The position numbers and the translations under genes were made by a program. A stretch of DNA of 64,000 nt from Pseudarthrobacter phenanthrenivorans. Its GTDB lineage: Bacteria > Actinomycetota > Actinomycetes > Actinomycetales > Micrococcaceae. The stretch covers positions 62,001 to 126,000 of the forward strand of contig NZ_JWTB01000005.1 of assembly GCF_000813845.1 (NCBI RefSeq), written 5' to 3'. The notes under the pieces were generated by a model. The model saw nothing but the letters and a program-made list of their open reading frames with translations. It was not told the DNA's origin and did not search any database. Positions 44,261 to 54,918 of the stretch are shown here, piece by piece (the stretch's first letter is position 1; each line of letters starts with the position of its first letter).

Positions 44261-45427
44261 ATGCAGCCATTCCTCCAGGCGGCAGCCCTGGCCCCCGGCC
44301 TGGTTCCCGCCAGCATCCCCAGCCCGGACTGGTCCGGCTTCGACATCCCCCTGCCCTGGGGAACCTTGCGGATCCACGCCTACGCCCTGTGCATCCTGGC
44401 CGGCATCATCGTCGGCCTGTGGCTGACCTCCGTCCGCTGGGCCAAGCGCGGCGCCCCTGAAGGCAGTGTCTGGGACATCGTCATCTGGGCCATCCCGCTG
44501 GGCATTATCGGCGGCCGGCTCTACCACGTGGTGTCCTCCCCGGACGCCTACTTCGGCCCCGGCTTCGACGGCACCGGGGACCTCTCCCTGATTCCGCAGA
44601 TCTGGCGCGGCGGCCTGGGGATCTGGGGTGCCGTGGTCCTGGGCGCCGTGGGTGCCTGGATCGGCTGCCGCCGCAGCGGGGTCAAGCTCAGCGCGTTCGT
44701 GGACGCGGCTGCGCCCGGGCTGCTCCTGGCCCAGGCGGTGGGCCGTTGGGGAAACTACTTCAACCAGGAACTTTTTGGCGGCCCCACCACGCTGCCCTGG
44801 GGGCTGCAGGTCGACGCCGACAACCCCAACTTCCCGGCCGGCATGCCCGCAGACACCCTGTTCCACCCCACCTTCCTCTACGAATCGCTGTGGAACCTGG
44901 CAGGCGTGCTGATCCTGCTTGCCCTGGACCGGCGCTTCCACTTCCGCCGCAGCCGGCTCTTCTGGCTCTATGCCATGTATTACACGCTGGGTCGCGTGTG
45001 GATCGAAGCGATGCGGATCGACGACGCCGAACAGATCACCATCTTCGGCATCACCACGCGCCTGAACGTGTGGACCAGCATCTTCGTATTCCTCGCGGCA
45101 CTGATCGCCTTCATCCTGCTGGGCCTCAAGGGCCGGCCGGACCCGGACACCGTCTACCTCCCCGGCCACGAGCCTGTGGGGGACAGCACGGAACGCCCGG
45201 ATGCCGGGACAGTCATAGAAGTCCGTGATCCGGACGCCGTTGTCTCAGATAGTGATTCGCGTGGTAATCTCCCTGATAACCAAAGCGGTTCCAGGCGTGC
45301 TTCCGACCCCACGGAAGAAGCCGAGGCTGCACCGGCGGGCTCCAAGCCCGGACCGGATGCAACGGCTGCCGGGCACTCCGGCAGCACAGCCACAGGGTCC
45401 GCATCGGAGGCCGGCTCCGGCAAGTAG
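44261..45427 (+). CDS. lgt: Prolipoprotein diacylglyceryl transferase with long C-terminal tail
   Basis: This 388-residue membrane enzyme adds diacylglycerol to the lipobox Cys of prolipoproteins. Several membrane helices, the GRWGNYFNQE signature and the HPTFLYES motif are present, and the active-site Arg regions fit. After about residue 290 there is a hydrophilic Ser/Asp/Ala-rich cytoplasmic tail of about 95 residues, as often seen in actinobacterial Lgt. It probably shares the trp operon transcript. Confidence 0.93.
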   Translation: MQPFLQAAALAPGLVPASIPSPDWSGFDIPLPWGTLRIHAYALCILAGIIVGLWLTSVRWAKRGAPEGSVWDIVIWAIPLGIIGGRLYHVVSSPDAYFGPGFDGTGDLSLIPQIWRGGLGIWGAVVLGAVGAWIGCRRSGVKLSAFVDAAAPGLLLAQAVGRWGNYFNQELFGGPTTLPWGLQVDADNPNFPAGMPADTLFHPTFLYESLWNLAGVLILLALDRRFHFRRSRLFWLYAMYYTLGRVWIEAMRIDDAEQITIFGITTRLNVWTSIFVFLAALIAFILLGLKGRPDPDTVYLPGHEPVGDSTERPDAGTVIEVRDPDAVVSDSDSRGNLPDNQSGSRRASDPTEEAEAAPAGSKPGPDATAAGHSGSTATGSASEAGSGK

Positions 45428-45582
45428 GACGCCGGCCAGGCAGGGCAGCAGAGCCACCGCTCGAAGGGCCCGCAACCACAATGTCGTGGCATGGGGCACT
45501 ATCCGTACAGCGTGAAGCTGCTGTCCGGTGTTGTCCCGGGCAGGGGCCTGCGTAACCGTTAGTTCAGCAGGCTGCGCTGACC

Positions 45583-45588
45583 TACAAT
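45583..45588 (+). promoter_or_regulatory. -10 element upstream of gltB
   Basis: TACAAT lies about 100 bp before the gltB ATG. Upstream TTAGTT (45559-45564, 18-bp spacer) could be the -35. The 45428-45688 interval holds no gene. Confidence 0.5.
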
Positions 45589-45688
45589 TTCCAGTAATCA
45601 ACACTTTGTTGTGCCCTTGCAACGGCGCCGACGAGTGGGGCCAACGGTGTCCCTTCCATACGCACGATCAGGAGGAAGGACGTCTCCC

Positions 45689-48600
45689 ATGACCCAAACT
45701 CTTAACACTCCCAGCTGGTCTGAACCGGATCAGCCCGGGACTGCACTGTCGCCGTTCAAGCGCTTCGCCGCCATGCCGGAGGCTGCCGGGCTGTACAACC
45801 CGGAGCAGGAGAAGGACGCGTGCGGCCTTGCCATCATCGCGACCCTCCGCGGCGAGCCCGGGTACGACATCGTTGATGCCGCCCTGACCGCGCTGCGCAA
45901 CCTGGAACACCGCGGTGCCGTGGGCGCCGACGAGGGAACCGGGGACGGAGCCGGCCTGCTGATGCAGATCCCGGACGAATTCTTCCGCGCCGTCACCGAG
46001 TTCGAACTGCCTGCCCCGGGCCAGTACGTTGCCGGCACTGCCTTCCTGCCTGCCGAGCAGCGGGAAGCCGACGCCGCCAAGGCCGGCATCGAAGGCCTTG
46101 CCGCCGATGAGGGCCTGAAGGTCCTCGGGTGGCGCGAAGTGCCCGTCGTCGCCGACCTCGTCGGGGCCATGGCGCGTGCCTGCATGCCCTACTTCTCCCA
46201 GCCGTTCCTGGCCGCCGCCAACGGGGAGGAACTGGACCGCAACGAACTCGATGCCCGGGCCTGGCGCATCCGCAAGCGGGCCCAGAACAAGTTCGGCGTC
46301 TACTTCCCGTCGCTGTCCTCCCGCACCATCGTCTACAAGGGCATGCTCACCACCGCCCAGCTGGAGCCGTTCTACCCGGACCTGTCCGACAAGCGGTTCA
46401 AGACCAAGCTGGCGATCGTGCACTCGCGCTTCTCCACCAACACCTTCCCGTCCTGGCCCCTCGCGCAGCCGTTCCGGACCATCGCCCACAACGGTGAAAT
46501 CAATACCGTCAAGGGCAACCGGAACTGGATGCGTGCCCGCCAGTCGCAGCTCGCCAACCCGCTGCTGGGCGACTCGCCGGAAGAGCTGTACCCCATCTGC
46601 ACCCCCGGCGCCTCCGATTCCGCGTCCTTCGACGAGGTAGCGGAACTGCTGTGGCTCTCCGGCCGGCCCATCACGCACGCGATCATGATGATGATCCCCG
46701 AGGCCTGGGAAAACCACGCCACCATGGATCCCGCACGCCGTGCGTTCTACGAGTACCACTCGCTGCTGATGGAACCGTGGGACGGCCCCGCCGCCGTCTC
46801 CTTCACCGACGGCAACCTGGTGGGCGCCACCCTGGACCGCAACGGCCTGCGCCCCGGCCGCTTCTGGATCACCGAGGACGGCCTGATCGTCTTCGCCTCC
46901 GAGGTGGGCGTCATCGACGTCGAGCCCTCCAAGGTGGTCAAAAAGGGCCGCGTTTCCCCGGGCAAGATGTTCCTGGTGGACACCGAGGCCGGCCGCATCA
47001 TCGACGATGAAGAGGTCAAGGCAGAGGTTGCCGCGGCAAACCCGTGGGCCGACTGGGTCAAGGACAACCTGATCGACCTCAACGAACTTCCCGAGCGCGA
47101 GCACGTGGTGCACACGGCAGCCTCCGTCAACATCCGCCAGCGCACCTTCGGCTACACCACCGAGGAACTGAAGATCCTGCTGGGCCCGATGGCCCGCACC
47201 GGTGCCGAGCCGCTGGGCGCCATGGGTTCGGACACCCCCGTGGCGGTGCTGTCCAAGCGCCCGCGCCTGCTCTTCGATTACTTCGTGCAGTCCTTCGCGC
47301 AGGTGACCAACCCGCCGCTGGACGCCATCCGCGAGGAACTGGTCACCTCCCTGACCTGCGCCATCGGCCCCAACGGCAACCTCCTGGACACCAAGCAGGT
47401 CCGCCAGCCGCAGGTACAGCTGCCCTTCCCGGTGATCAACAACGACCAGCTCGCCAAGATCGCCAATATCGAGGACGCGGACGGCAACCGTGTGGCCATG
47501 AAGGTCCGCGGCCTCTACCGGCCCGAAGGCGGCGAGAACGCGCTGCGCGCACGGCTGACCGAAATCTGCGAGCAGGTGTCCGGCGCCATCAACCGCGGCG
47601 TGCAGTACATCGTGCTCTCCGACCGCGACTCCAACGCCCAGTGGGCGCCCATCCCGTCCCTGCTGCTGGTCAGCGCCGTGCACCACCACCTGCTGCGCAG
47701 TGCCAACCGCACCAAGACCGCCCTGGTGGTGGAGGCCGGCGACGTCCGCGAGACGCACCATGTTGCGGTCCTGATCGGTTACGGCGCATCCGCTGTCAAC
47801 CCGTACCTGGCCATGGAATCGGTGGAGCAGCTCATCGCTGCCGGCGACGTCACCGGCGTCACCCCGCAGGACGGTGTCTACAACCTCATCAAGGGCCTGG
47901 GCAAGGGCGTCCTGAAGATCATGTCCAAGATGGGCATCTCCACGGTGGCCTCCTACACTGGCGCCCAGACCTTCGAGGCACTGGGCCTCGGCCAGGAACT
48001 GGTGGACGAATTCTTCGCTGGCACGCACTCCCAGCTGGGCGGCGTGGGCCTGGACGTCATCGCGGCCGAAGTTTCCGCGCGGCACCAGATGGCCTACCCC
48101 GAGGGCGGCATCGAGCAGCCGCACCGCCCATTGCTGGGCGGCGGCGAGTACCAGTGGCGCCGCGACGGCGAGCCGCACCTGTTCAACCCGGAGACCGTCT
48201 TCCGGCTGCAGCACGCCACCCGTGAACGCCGCTACGACATCTTCAAGGCCTACACCAAGGGCGTGGACGACCAGTCCACCAACCTGATGACCCTCCGCGG
48301 CCTGCTCAAGTTCAAGAACGAGCGCCCCTCCGTGCCCCTTGAGGAAGTGGAGCCCGTCTCCAGCATCGTCAAGCGGTTCTCCACCGGAGCCATGAGCTAC
48401 GGCTCCATCTCCCAGGAGGCCCACGAGACGCTGGCCATCGCCATGAACCAGCTGGGCGGCAAGTCCAACACCGGCGAAGGCGGCGAGGACGTGGACCGCC
48501 TGCTCGACCCCAGGCGCCGTTCCGCGGTCAAGCAGATCGCCTCCGGCCGGTTCGGGGTCACCAGCCTCTACCTCACCAACGCCGACGACATCCAGATCAA

Positions 48601-50302
48601 GATGGCTCAGGGTGCCAAGCCCGGCGAGGGCGGCCAGCTCATGGCGCAGAAGGTCTACCCGTGGGTGGCCCGGACGCGGCACTCTACCCCCGGCGTCGGG
48701 CTGATCTCCCCGCCCCCGCACCACGACATCTACTCGATCGAGGACCTCGCGCAGCTCATCTATGATGCCAAGCGCGCCAACCCCTCGGCACGGGTGCACG
48801 TGAAGCTTGTCTCGGAAGTCGGGATCGGCACCGTGGCGTCCGGCGTGACGAAGGCGAAGGCCGACGTCGTACTTGTCTCCGGACATGACGGCGGCACGGG
48901 CGCCTCGCCGCTGAACTCGCTCAAGCACGCCGGTGTCCCGTGGGAGCTCGGCCTCGCCGAGACCCAGCAGACGCTGATGCTCAACGGCCTGCGCGACCGC
49001 GTGGTGGTGCAGGTGGACGGCCAGCTCAAGACCGGCCGCGACGTGGTCATCGCCGCCCTGCTTGGCGGTGAGGAGTTCGGCTTCGCCACCGCCCCGCTGG
49101 TGGTGGAAGGCTGCATCATGATGCGCGTCTGCCACCTGGACACCTGCCCCGTGGGCGTCGCCACCCAGAACCCCGAGCTGCGCGCCCGCTTCAGCGGCAA
49201 GCCCGAGTTCGTGGTGAACTTCTTCGAGTTCCTGGCCGAGGAAGTCCGCGAGATCCTCGCGGAGCTCGGTTTCCGGAGCCTCGAGGAGGCCATCGGCCAC
49301 GCCGAGGTCCTGGACACCCGCGAAGCCATCGATCACTGGAAGGCCGAGGGCCTGGACCTGGATCCGATCCTGCACGGCCTGGAGTTCGACGACGACGCGC
49401 CGCTGCGCAACATGACCGGCCAGAACCATGAACTGGACAAGCACTTCGACCAGCGCCTGATCACCATGGCCACCGAAGCGCTGACGGACCGCAGCCCGGT
49501 GAAGATCACCGTGGACGTCATCAACACCGACCGTTCGGTGGGCACCATGCTGGGCCACGTTGTCACCAAGACCTTTGGTACCGACGTCCTGGCCACGGAC
49601 ACCATCGACATCACACTGAACGGCACCGCCGGGCAGTCGCTGGGCGCCTTCCTGCCCGCAGGCATCACCTTGCGGCTCTTCGGTGACTCGAACGACTACG
49701 TGGGCAAGGGACTCTCCGGCGGCCGGATCATCGTCCGCCCGGACCGGACCAACGTGTTCAAGGCGGAGACCAATGTCATCGCCGGCAACGTCATCGGCTA
49801 CGGCGCCACCAGCGGCGAGCTGTTCCTGCGCGGCCAGGTGGGCGAACGCTTCCTGGTCCGCAACTCCGGTGCCACCGCCGTCGTCGAAGGCATCGGCGAC
49901 CACGGCTGTGAGTACATGACCGGCGGCCAGACACTGATCATCGGCCGCACCGGCCGCAACTTCGGCGCCGGCATGTCCGGCGGCACCGCCTACGTCCTGG
50001 ACCTGGATACCGCCAAGGTCAACAAGGACGCCCTGCAGTCCGGCGAACTCCAGCTCCGCGAGCTGGATGCCGAGGACCGCGACATCGTCCACGGCCTGCT
50101 GGTCAAGCACGTGGAAGAAACTGACTCCCAGCTGGCGGCGCGCCTCCTCGAGAACTTCGATGACACCGCTGCCCGCATCACCAAGGTGCTGCCGCGCGAC
50201 TACGCGGCCGTGCTGCAAACCCGTCTCGACGCCATCGAAGAGGGCCTTGACCCGGACGGCGAAGAAGTATGGTCTCGAATCCTGGAGGTGACCGGTGGCT
50301 GA
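45689..50302 (+). CDS. gltB: Glutamate synthase large subunit
   Basis: This 1537-residue glutaminase/synthase makes glutamate from glutamine and 2-oxoglutarate. Cys45 in [10 protein letters not shown] is the N-terminal nucleophile after removal of a 44-residue propeptide. The glutaminase domain, central domain, FMN-binding synthase domain ([12 protein letters not shown], and the 3Fe-4S Cys cluster [12 protein letters not shown]) and C-terminal beta-helix ([18 protein letters not shown]) follow in order. ATG 45689 has a strong AGGAGG Shine-Dalgarno. gltD overlaps by 8 bp. Confidence 0.97.
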   Translation: MTQTLNTPSWSEPDQPGTALSPFKRFAAMPEAAGLYNPEQEKDACGLAIIATLRGEPGYDIVDAALTALRNLEHRGAVGADEGTGDGAGLLMQIPDEFFRAVTEFELPAPGQYVAGTAFLPAEQREADAAKAGIEGLAADEGLKVLGWREVPVVADLVGAMARACMPYFSQPFLAAANGEELDRNELDARAWRIRKRAQNKFGVYFPSLSSRTIVYKGMLTTAQLEPFYPDLSDKRFKTKLAIVHSRFSTNTFPSWPLAQPFRTIAHNGEINTVKGNRNWMRARQSQLANPLLGDSPEELYPICTPGASDSASFDEVAELLWLSGRPITHAIMMMIPEAWENHATMDPARRAFYEYHSLLMEPWDGPAAVSFTDGNLVGATLDRNGLRPGRFWITEDGLIVFASEVGVIDVEPSKVVKKGRVSPGKMFLVDTEAGRIIDDEEVKAEVAAANPWADWVKDNLIDLNELPEREHVVHTAASVNIRQRTFGYTTEELKILLGPMARTGAEPLGAMGSDTPVAVLSKRPRLLFDYFVQSFAQVTNPPLDAIREELVTSLTCAIGPNGNLLDTKQVRQPQVQLPFPVINNDQLAKIANIEDADGNRVAMKVRGLYRPEGGENALRARLTEICEQVSGAINRGVQYIVLSDRDSNAQWAPIPSLLLVSAVHHHLLRSANRTKTALVVEAGDVRETHHVAVLIGYGASAVNPYLAMESVEQLIAAGDVTGVTPQDGVYNLIKGLGKGVLKIMSKMGISTVASYTGAQTFEALGLGQELVDEFFAGTHSQLGGVGLDVIAAEVSARHQMAYPEGGIEQPHRPLLGGGEYQWRRDGEPHLFNPETVFRLQHATRERRYDIFKAYTKGVDDQSTNLMTLRGLLKFKNERPSVPLEEVEPVSSIVKRFSTGAMSYGSISQEAHETLAIAMNQLGGKSNTGEGGEDVDRLLDPRRRSAVKQIASGRFGVTSLYLTNADDIQIKMAQGAKPGEGGQLMAQKVYPWVARTRHSTPGVGLISPPPHHDIYSIEDLAQLIYDAKRANPSARVHVKLVSEVGIGTVASGVTKAKADVVLVSGHDGGTGASPLNSLKHAGVPWELGLAETQQTLMLNGLRDRVVVQVDGQLKTGRDVVIAALLGGEEFGFATAPLVVEGCIMMRVCHLDTCPVGVATQNPELRARFSGKPEFVVNFFEFLAEEVREILAELGFRSLEEAIGHAEVLDTREAIDHWKAEGLDLDPILHGLEFDDDAPLRNMTGQNHELDKHFDQRLITMATEALTDRSPVKITVDVINTDRSVGTMLGHVVTKTFGTDVLATDTIDITLNGTAGQSLGAFLPAGITLRLFGDSNDYVGKGLSGGRIIVRPDRTNVFKAETNVIAGNVIGYGATSGELFLRGQVGERFLVRNSGATAVVEGIGDHGCEYMTGGQTLIIGRTGRNFGAGMSGGTAYVLDLDTAKVNKDALQSGELQLRELDAEDRDIVHGLLVKHVEETDSQLAARLLENFDDTAARITKVLPRDYAAVLQTRLDAIEEGLDPDGEEVWSRILEVTGG

Positions 50303-51752
50303 TCCACGCGGATTTCTGAAAGTACGCCAGCGTGAAACCCAGCCGCGCCGTCCCGTTCCTGTCCGCATCATGGACTGGAAGGAAGTTTATGAGGCGCAGG
50401 AAAAGGGCACGCTGAAGGCCCAGGCCGGGCGCTGCATGGACTGCGGCGTCCCGTTCTGCCACCAGGGCTGCCCGCTGGGCAACCTGATTCCCGAGTGGAA
50501 CGACCTCATGTGGCGGGACAAGGGCGAGGAAGCGATCGAGCGGCTGCACGCTACGAACAACTTCCCGGAGTTCACCGGCCGGCTCTGCCCGGCTCCCTGC
50601 GAGGCGTCCTGCGTGCTGGGAATCAACCAGCCCGCCGTGACCATCAAGCAGGTTGAGGTGTCGATCATCGACGAGGCCTGGGACAACGGCTGGGTTAACC
50701 CTCTGCCGCCCACGCGCCTCACCGGCAAGACCGTGGCCGTGGTCGGTTCCGGCCCTGCAGGCCTGGCCGTCGCCCAGCAGCTCACCCGGGTGGGCCACAC
50801 CGTGGCCGTCTATGAGCGGGACGACAAGATCGGCGGACTGCTCCGCTACGGCATCCCCGACTTCAAGATGGAAAAGGAGCAGGTGGACCGCCGCGTCGAA
50901 CAGATGAAGTCCGAAGGCACCCGCTTCCGGACCGGCGTGGCCGTGGGGACCGACGTGACCTGGGAGCAGCTGCGCCGGCGTTACGACGCCGTCGTGGTCT
51001 GCACCGGCGCCACCGTCCCGCGCGACCTGCCCATACCGGGCCGCGACCTGGACGGCATCCACTTCGCCATGGACTACCTGGTTCCCGCCAACCGCGCGGT
51101 GGCCGGGGAAACCATCGAAAACCAGATCAACGCGCACGGCAAGCACGTGGTGATCCTCGGCGGCGGCGACACCGGTGCCGACTGCCTGGGTACCGCCCAC
51201 CGGCACGGCGCTGCCTCGGTGACCACCCTGGCAATCGGCAAGCAGCCGCCGTCGGAGCGTGCCAGCCACCAGCCCTGGCCGACGTTCCCCACCCTGTTCG
51301 AGGTGGCCAGCGCCCACGAGGAAGGCGGCGAACGCACCTACCTCGCCTCCACCGTCGAGTTCGTTGGCGAAAACGGCAAGCTGACCGGCGTCAAGGTGGC
51401 CGAGACGGAATTCGTGGACGGCAAGCGCCTGCCCAAGGCCGGCACCGAGCGGATCATCCCGGCCGACCTGGTGTTCCTGTCCCTGGGCTTCACCGGCGCC
51501 GAGCCGGCCGGGATCACCGAGCAGGTTCACGCCGAATTCGATGGCCGCGGCAACGTGGCCCGCGACGGCTACTACATGACCAACACCGAAGGTGTCTTCG
51601 TCGCCGGTGATGCCGGCCGCGGACAGTCGTTGATCGTGTGGGCCATCGCCGAAGGCCGTGCCGCCGCAGCAGCCGTGGACAAGTACCTGATGGGAAGCAC
51701 CATCCTCCCCGCTCCCGTTGCGCCGACGGACCGCGCCATCGCCGTCCTCTAG
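50295..51752 (+). CDS. gltD: Glutamate synthase small subunit
   Basis: This 485-residue NADPH- and FAD-dependent partner feeds electrons to GltB. N-terminal cysteines for Fe-S clusters are in [17 protein letters not shown] and CPAPCEASC. The FAD motif is [15 protein letters not shown] and the NADPH motif is [13 protein letters not shown]. The GTG start lies within gltB, overlapping by 8 bp. Confidence 0.96.
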   Translation: MADPRGFLKVRQRETQPRRPVPVRIMDWKEVYEAQEKGTLKAQAGRCMDCGVPFCHQGCPLGNLIPEWNDLMWRDKGEEAIERLHATNNFPEFTGRLCPAPCEASCVLGINQPAVTIKQVEVSIIDEAWDNGWVNPLPPTRLTGKTVAVVGSGPAGLAVAQQLTRVGHTVAVYERDDKIGGLLRYGIPDFKMEKEQVDRRVEQMKSEGTRFRTGVAVGTDVTWEQLRRRYDAVVVCTGATVPRDLPIPGRDLDGIHFAMDYLVPANRAVAGETIENQINAHGKHVVILGGGDTGADCLGTAHRHGAASVTTLAIGKQPPSERASHQPWPTFPTLFEVASAHEEGGERTYLASTVEFVGENGKLTGVKVAETEFVDGKRLPKAGTERIIPADLVFLSLGFTGAEPAGITEQVHAEFDGRGNVARDGYYMTNTEGVFVAGDAGRGQSLIVWAIAEGRAAAAAVDKYLMGSTILPAPVAPTDRAIAVL

Positions 51753-51817
51753 CCACAGACCCGGGGGATGCACCGAGGGTTCACCTCGCCGACAACTTAA
51801 CCAATGCAAGAGACCAA

Positions 51818-51823
51818 TAGGGT
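51818..51823 (+). promoter_or_regulatory. -10 element for pyk, leaderless layout
   Basis: TAGGGT ends 6 nt before the pyk ATG at 51830. Confidence 0.45.
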
Positions 51824-51829
51824 AGGTAT

Positions 51830-53335
51830 ATGAGACGCGCAAAAATTGTGGCTACGTTCGGCCCGGCAATTGCCAGCTACGAGAACACCCTGGCTGTGCT
51901 GGAGGCCGGCGTTGACGTCGCCCGCATGAACATGAGCCACGGTGACTACACCGTGCATGACAACACTTACGAAAACGTGCGGAAGGCGGCCTCCGACCTG
52001 GGGAAGGCCGTGGCGATCATGGCCGACCTGCAGGGTCCCAAGATCCGCCTGGGCCGTTTCGTCGATGGTCCGCACGCGCTGGCCGTCGGTGACATCTTCA
52101 CCATCACCACCGAGGACGTCCCCGGTACGCGGGAGATCTGCTCCACCACCCTGAAGAGCCTCACCGAGGACGTCAAGGTGGGCGACGCCCTGCTGATCGA
52201 CGACGGCAAGGTAGCCCTGCGTGCCATCGAGGTGGACGACGTCAAGGTGGTCGCCGAGGTGACCGTCGGCGGCATGGTGTCCAACAACAAGGGCATCAAC
52301 CTTCCCGGCGTGGCCGTGAACGTCCCCGCGCTGAGCGAGAAGGATGAGGACGACCTCCGCTGGGCGATGCGCCGCGGCGTTGACCTGGTGGCGCTGTCCT
52401 TCGTCCGCGATGCTTCGGACATCACCCGCGTGCACGAGATCATGGATGAGGAAGGCCGCCGCGTGCCGGTCATCGCCAAGATCGAGAAGCCGCAGGCTGT
52501 TGAGCAGCTGCCCGAGATCATTGACGCGTTCGACGCCATCATGGTGGCCCGCGGCGACCTTGGTGTGGAACTTCCGCTGGAGGAAGTGCCGATCGTGCAG
52601 AAGCGCGCCATCGAGCTGGCACGCCGCTGGGCCAAGCCGGTCATCGTGGCCACCCAGGTCCTCGAGTCCATGATCGACAACCCGCGCCCCACCCGTGCAG
52701 AGGCGTCCGACTGCGCCAACGCCGTCCTCGACGGTGCCGACGCCGTCATGCTCTCCGGTGAGACCAGCGTGGGCAAGTACCCGATCGAGACGGTCAAGAC
52801 CATGGCCCGGATTATCGAATCCACCGAGGTCCACGGCCTGGAGCGCGTCCCCCCGCTGGGCACCAAGCCCAGGACCCGTGGCGGCGCCATCACGCGTGCC
52901 GCCGTCGAAATCGCCGACCAGTTGGATGCCAAGTACATCTGTGCGTTCACCCAGTCCGGCGACTCGGCCCGCCGCCTGTCCCGCCTGCGGCCAATCAAGC
53001 CGGTCTTCGCGTTTACTCCGGTGGAGCAGGTCTGGAACCAGATGGCGCTGACCTGGGGCATCCAGCCGGTGCTGGTGCAGATGGTTGACCACACCGACGC
53101 CATGACCGCGCAGGTTGACCGCAGCCTGGAGGAAATGGGCCTGGTGGAGGACGGTGACCTGGTGGTCATCGCTGCCGGTTCGCCTCCCGGAAAGGCCGGC
53201 TCCACGAACTCCCTGAAGGTGCACAAGGTAGGCGACCTCGCCGACTCCACGCGCGCCGGAGAGTTCGTGAGCAACAAGGAAAAGCTCGGCCCCTGGCCGG
53301 AAAAGAAGAAGAAGAACCAGGCCGCCCAGGCCTAG
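51830..53335 (+). CDS. pyk: Pyruvate kinase
   Basis: This 501-residue glycolytic enzyme makes pyruvate and ATP from phosphoenolpyruvate. The N-terminal RRAKIVATFGPA, MADLQGPKIRLG, the catalytic Lys region VIAKIEKPQAVEQ and MVARGDLGVELP are present, with the C-terminal domain (TQSGDSARRLSRLRP). A basic KKKKN stretch lies at the end. A strong terminator follows 10 bp after the stop. Confidence 0.96.
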   Translation: MRRAKIVATFGPAIASYENTLAVLEAGVDVARMNMSHGDYTVHDNTYENVRKAASDLGKAVAIMADLQGPKIRLGRFVDGPHALAVGDIFTITTEDVPGTREICSTTLKSLTEDVKVGDALLIDDGKVALRAIEVDDVKVVAEVTVGGMVSNNKGINLPGVAVNVPALSEKDEDDLRWAMRRGVDLVALSFVRDASDITRVHEIMDEEGRRVPVIAKIEKPQAVEQLPEIIDAFDAIMVARGDLGVELPLEEVPIVQKRAIELARRWAKPVIVATQVLESMIDNPRPTRAEASDCANAVLDGADAVMLSGETSVGKYPIETVKTMARIIESTEVHGLERVPPLGTKPRTRGGAITRAAVEIADQLDAKYICAFTQSGDSARRLSRLRPIKPVFAFTPVEQVWNQMALTWGIQPVLVQMVDHTDAMTAQVDRSLEEMGLVEDGDLVVIAAGSPPGKAGSTNSLKVHKVGDLADSTRAGEFVSNKEKLGPWPEKKKKNQAAQA

Positions 53336-53345
53336 GCTTCAACGC

Positions 53346-53379
53346 AAAAGGACCCCTGCCGGTTGGCAGGGGTCCTTTT
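53346..53379 (+). terminator. Rho-independent terminator after pyk
   Basis: AAAAGGACCCCTGCC and GGCAGGGGTCCTTTT form a perfect 15-bp stem with a 4-nt loop. The A and T ends make it bidirectional, serving pyk and possibly the convergent pdtaR gene. Confidence 0.92.
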
Positions 53380-53416
53380 CGCTGTGCTGGCGTGGCCGCC
53401 TTGGTGACCGTTACTG

Positions 53417-53448
53417 TGGGGCCGCCTTACCCTGGGGCCGCCTTACCC
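53417..53448. repeat. Two-copy 16-bp tandem repeat
   Basis: TGGGGCCGCCTTACCC is repeated exactly twice, with a third partial copy (TGGGGC) at 53449. It lies between the pyk terminator and the pdtaR stop, with no evident function. Confidence 0.8.
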
Positions 53449-53496
53449 TGGGGCGGCCGGGCCGTCGTCGTAATGTCCCGAGGCCCGGCCGGCCGG

Positions 53497-54102
53497 CTAG
53501 TTGACCTGGTTGATGATGGTTTCGGCAACCTCGCGCATGCTGAGGCGGCGGTCCATGGAGGTCTTCTGGATCCAGCGGAACGCTTCCGGTTCCGTCAGGC
53601 CCATCTTGGTGGTGAGCAGGCTCTTGGCGCGTTCGACCAGCTTGCGGGTGGCGAACTGTTCCTGCAGGTCCGACACCTCGCTTTCGAGGGCCTTGATCTC
53701 CTCGTGGCGGGAGAGCGCGATCTCCAGGGCGGGGATGAGGTCCGCCGGGGTGAACGGCTTGACCACGTAGGCCATGGCGCCGGCGTCGCGGGCACGCTCC
53801 ACCAGTTCCTTCTGGCTGAAGGCGGTCAGCAGCACCACGGGGGCGATGCGGGCCTTGACGATCTTTTCGGCCGCAGAGATGCCGTCCATGACAGGCATCT
53901 TGACGTCCATGAGGACCAGGTCCGGCTTCAGTTCCTCGGCGAGCTGGACGGCCTTTTCGCCATTGTCCGCCTCACCCACAACGTCGTAGCCTTCGCCGCG
54001 CAGGATCTCGATGATGTCGAGGCGGATGAGGGTTTCATCCTCTGCCACAATGACGCGGCGCGCCGGCTGGGACGTGGGCTTGGACTCCGTCTGTTCAGTC
54101 AC
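53497..54102 (-). CDS. pdtaR: ANTAR-domain response regulator, PdtaR-like
   Basis: This 201-residue regulator has an N-terminal receiver domain and a C-terminal ANTAR RNA-binding domain. The phosphoacceptor Asp is in LVLMDVKMPVMDG, with the acidic pocket in VIVAEDETLIRLD and the Lys in YVVKPFTP. The ANTAR part reads LVERAKSLLTTKMGLTEPEAFRWIQ. Such proteins antiterminate transcripts by binding paired hexaloop stems. No histidine kinase is adjacent. The position near pyk is conserved in actinobacteria. Confidence 0.92.
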   Translation of the reverse strand: MTEQTESKPTSQPARRVIVAEDETLIRLDIIEILRGEGYDVVGEADNGEKAVQLAEELKPDLVLMDVKMPVMDGISAAEKIVKARIAPVVLLTAFSQKELVERARDAGAMAYVVKPFTPADLIPALEIALSRHEEIKALESEVSDLQEQFATRKLVERAKSLLTTKMGLTEPEAFRWIQKTSMDRRLSMREVAETIINQVN

Positions 54103-54304
54103 GGGATCTCCTTGAAAAGGTACGGCGGGACATCACTATCTTAGGTGCCACCGCGGCTGTACTTGGCTTGCAGGGGTTCGTTTGCGGCGACGGCGGCGCG
54201 ATTCTGGAATTCAGCCTATCTGCATGTAGAGTAATTCCGCGTACGTGAAGCGATCGCGTTGCTCACAGTCAGCTGTGGGCGTACTCTTGCTCCTCGTATT
54301 CCGC

Positions 54305-54386
54305 GCCCGAGTGGCGGAATTGGCAGACGCGCCGCACTCAAAATGCGGTATCGAAAGGTGTGTGGGTTCGAGTCCCACCTCGGGCA
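54305..54386 (+). tRNA. tRNA-Leu (CAA)
   Basis: Acceptor GCCCGAG pairs with CTCGGGC, a long variable arm is present as in class II tRNAs, and the anticodon loop CTCAAAA gives CAA. CCA is not encoded. Everything downstream has accessory character, which makes this tRNA a possible island boundary. Confidence 0.95.
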
Positions 54387-54918
54387 CAACAGATAGCCTC
54401 GTCAGGAGCGATTTTGCTTTGACGTGTTGACAAAGCCTGTGGTCGCGTCGTCTGACGGGTTGGGTCGGGGGCTGTGGCCTGGCCGCCGCGCTGGCCTATT
54501 CAGGAGTGGGGTGGCGGGGTCAAGTCCCTGGCTGTGGGGCTTCCGCTGCTCTAGTGGGTTATGCAGTCCCTCGTTTCGGTTCCGTTGGGTTGGCCGGGGT
54601 GGCCTACACCTATGCATGGGCCGAGGGAACGCGAACGACATGACTTCGGCGATCTCGCTACAGAACGCGCCCGGGAGGCGGTCTTAGGGCGTTCGTGCGA
54701 GAGTCGTGCCCCGAGGTTTGTCCTGCCAAAGAGGGTGTGGACAGTGTCCACACTTACGTATGCTTTATTGGCGTGGGCATAGGGCCGTGTCCACGGTCTG
54801 GGCACATGCGTTCCGAGAGCTAGGGTCAGAACAGGGAGCTACCGAGCTCCGTCGGACAGACTTCGCGCCACGGTCTGACGTCAAGTTGGGCTGTGACGTA
54901 TGGGGTTAACCTCTTTTC
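54387..54918. other. Gene-free tract downstream of tRNA-Leu
   Basis: I see no supportable gene in these roughly 530 bp on either strand; open frames are short and have no family resemblance. The tract carries two palindromes (54735-54753 and 54785-54796), a GGAGCT/AGCTCC hairpin (54835-54850) and AT-richer stretches such as TATGCTTTATT. It looks like decayed intergenic or island-edge DNA. No integrase remnant was recognised. Confidence 0.5.
54735..54753. promoter_or_regulatory. Orphan palindrome GTGTGGAC-AGT-GTCCACAC
   Basis: This is a perfect 8-bp inverted repeat with a 3-bp centre. The core GTGTCCAC recurs at 54787-54794 inside a second palindrome (CCGTG-TC-CACGG, 54785-54796). No gene starts nearby, so this may be a relict operator pair. 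Confidence 0.5.

Noticed and set aside
45668..50371. A 1567-codon open frame antisense to gltB
   Set aside because: It mirrors the high-GC codon bias of gltB, has Gly/Val/Asp-rich low-complexity content and matches no family. gltB is unmistakable.
54245..54430. Short plus-strand frame over tRNA-Leu
   Set aside because: It overlaps the tRNA gene entirely and has no coding features.
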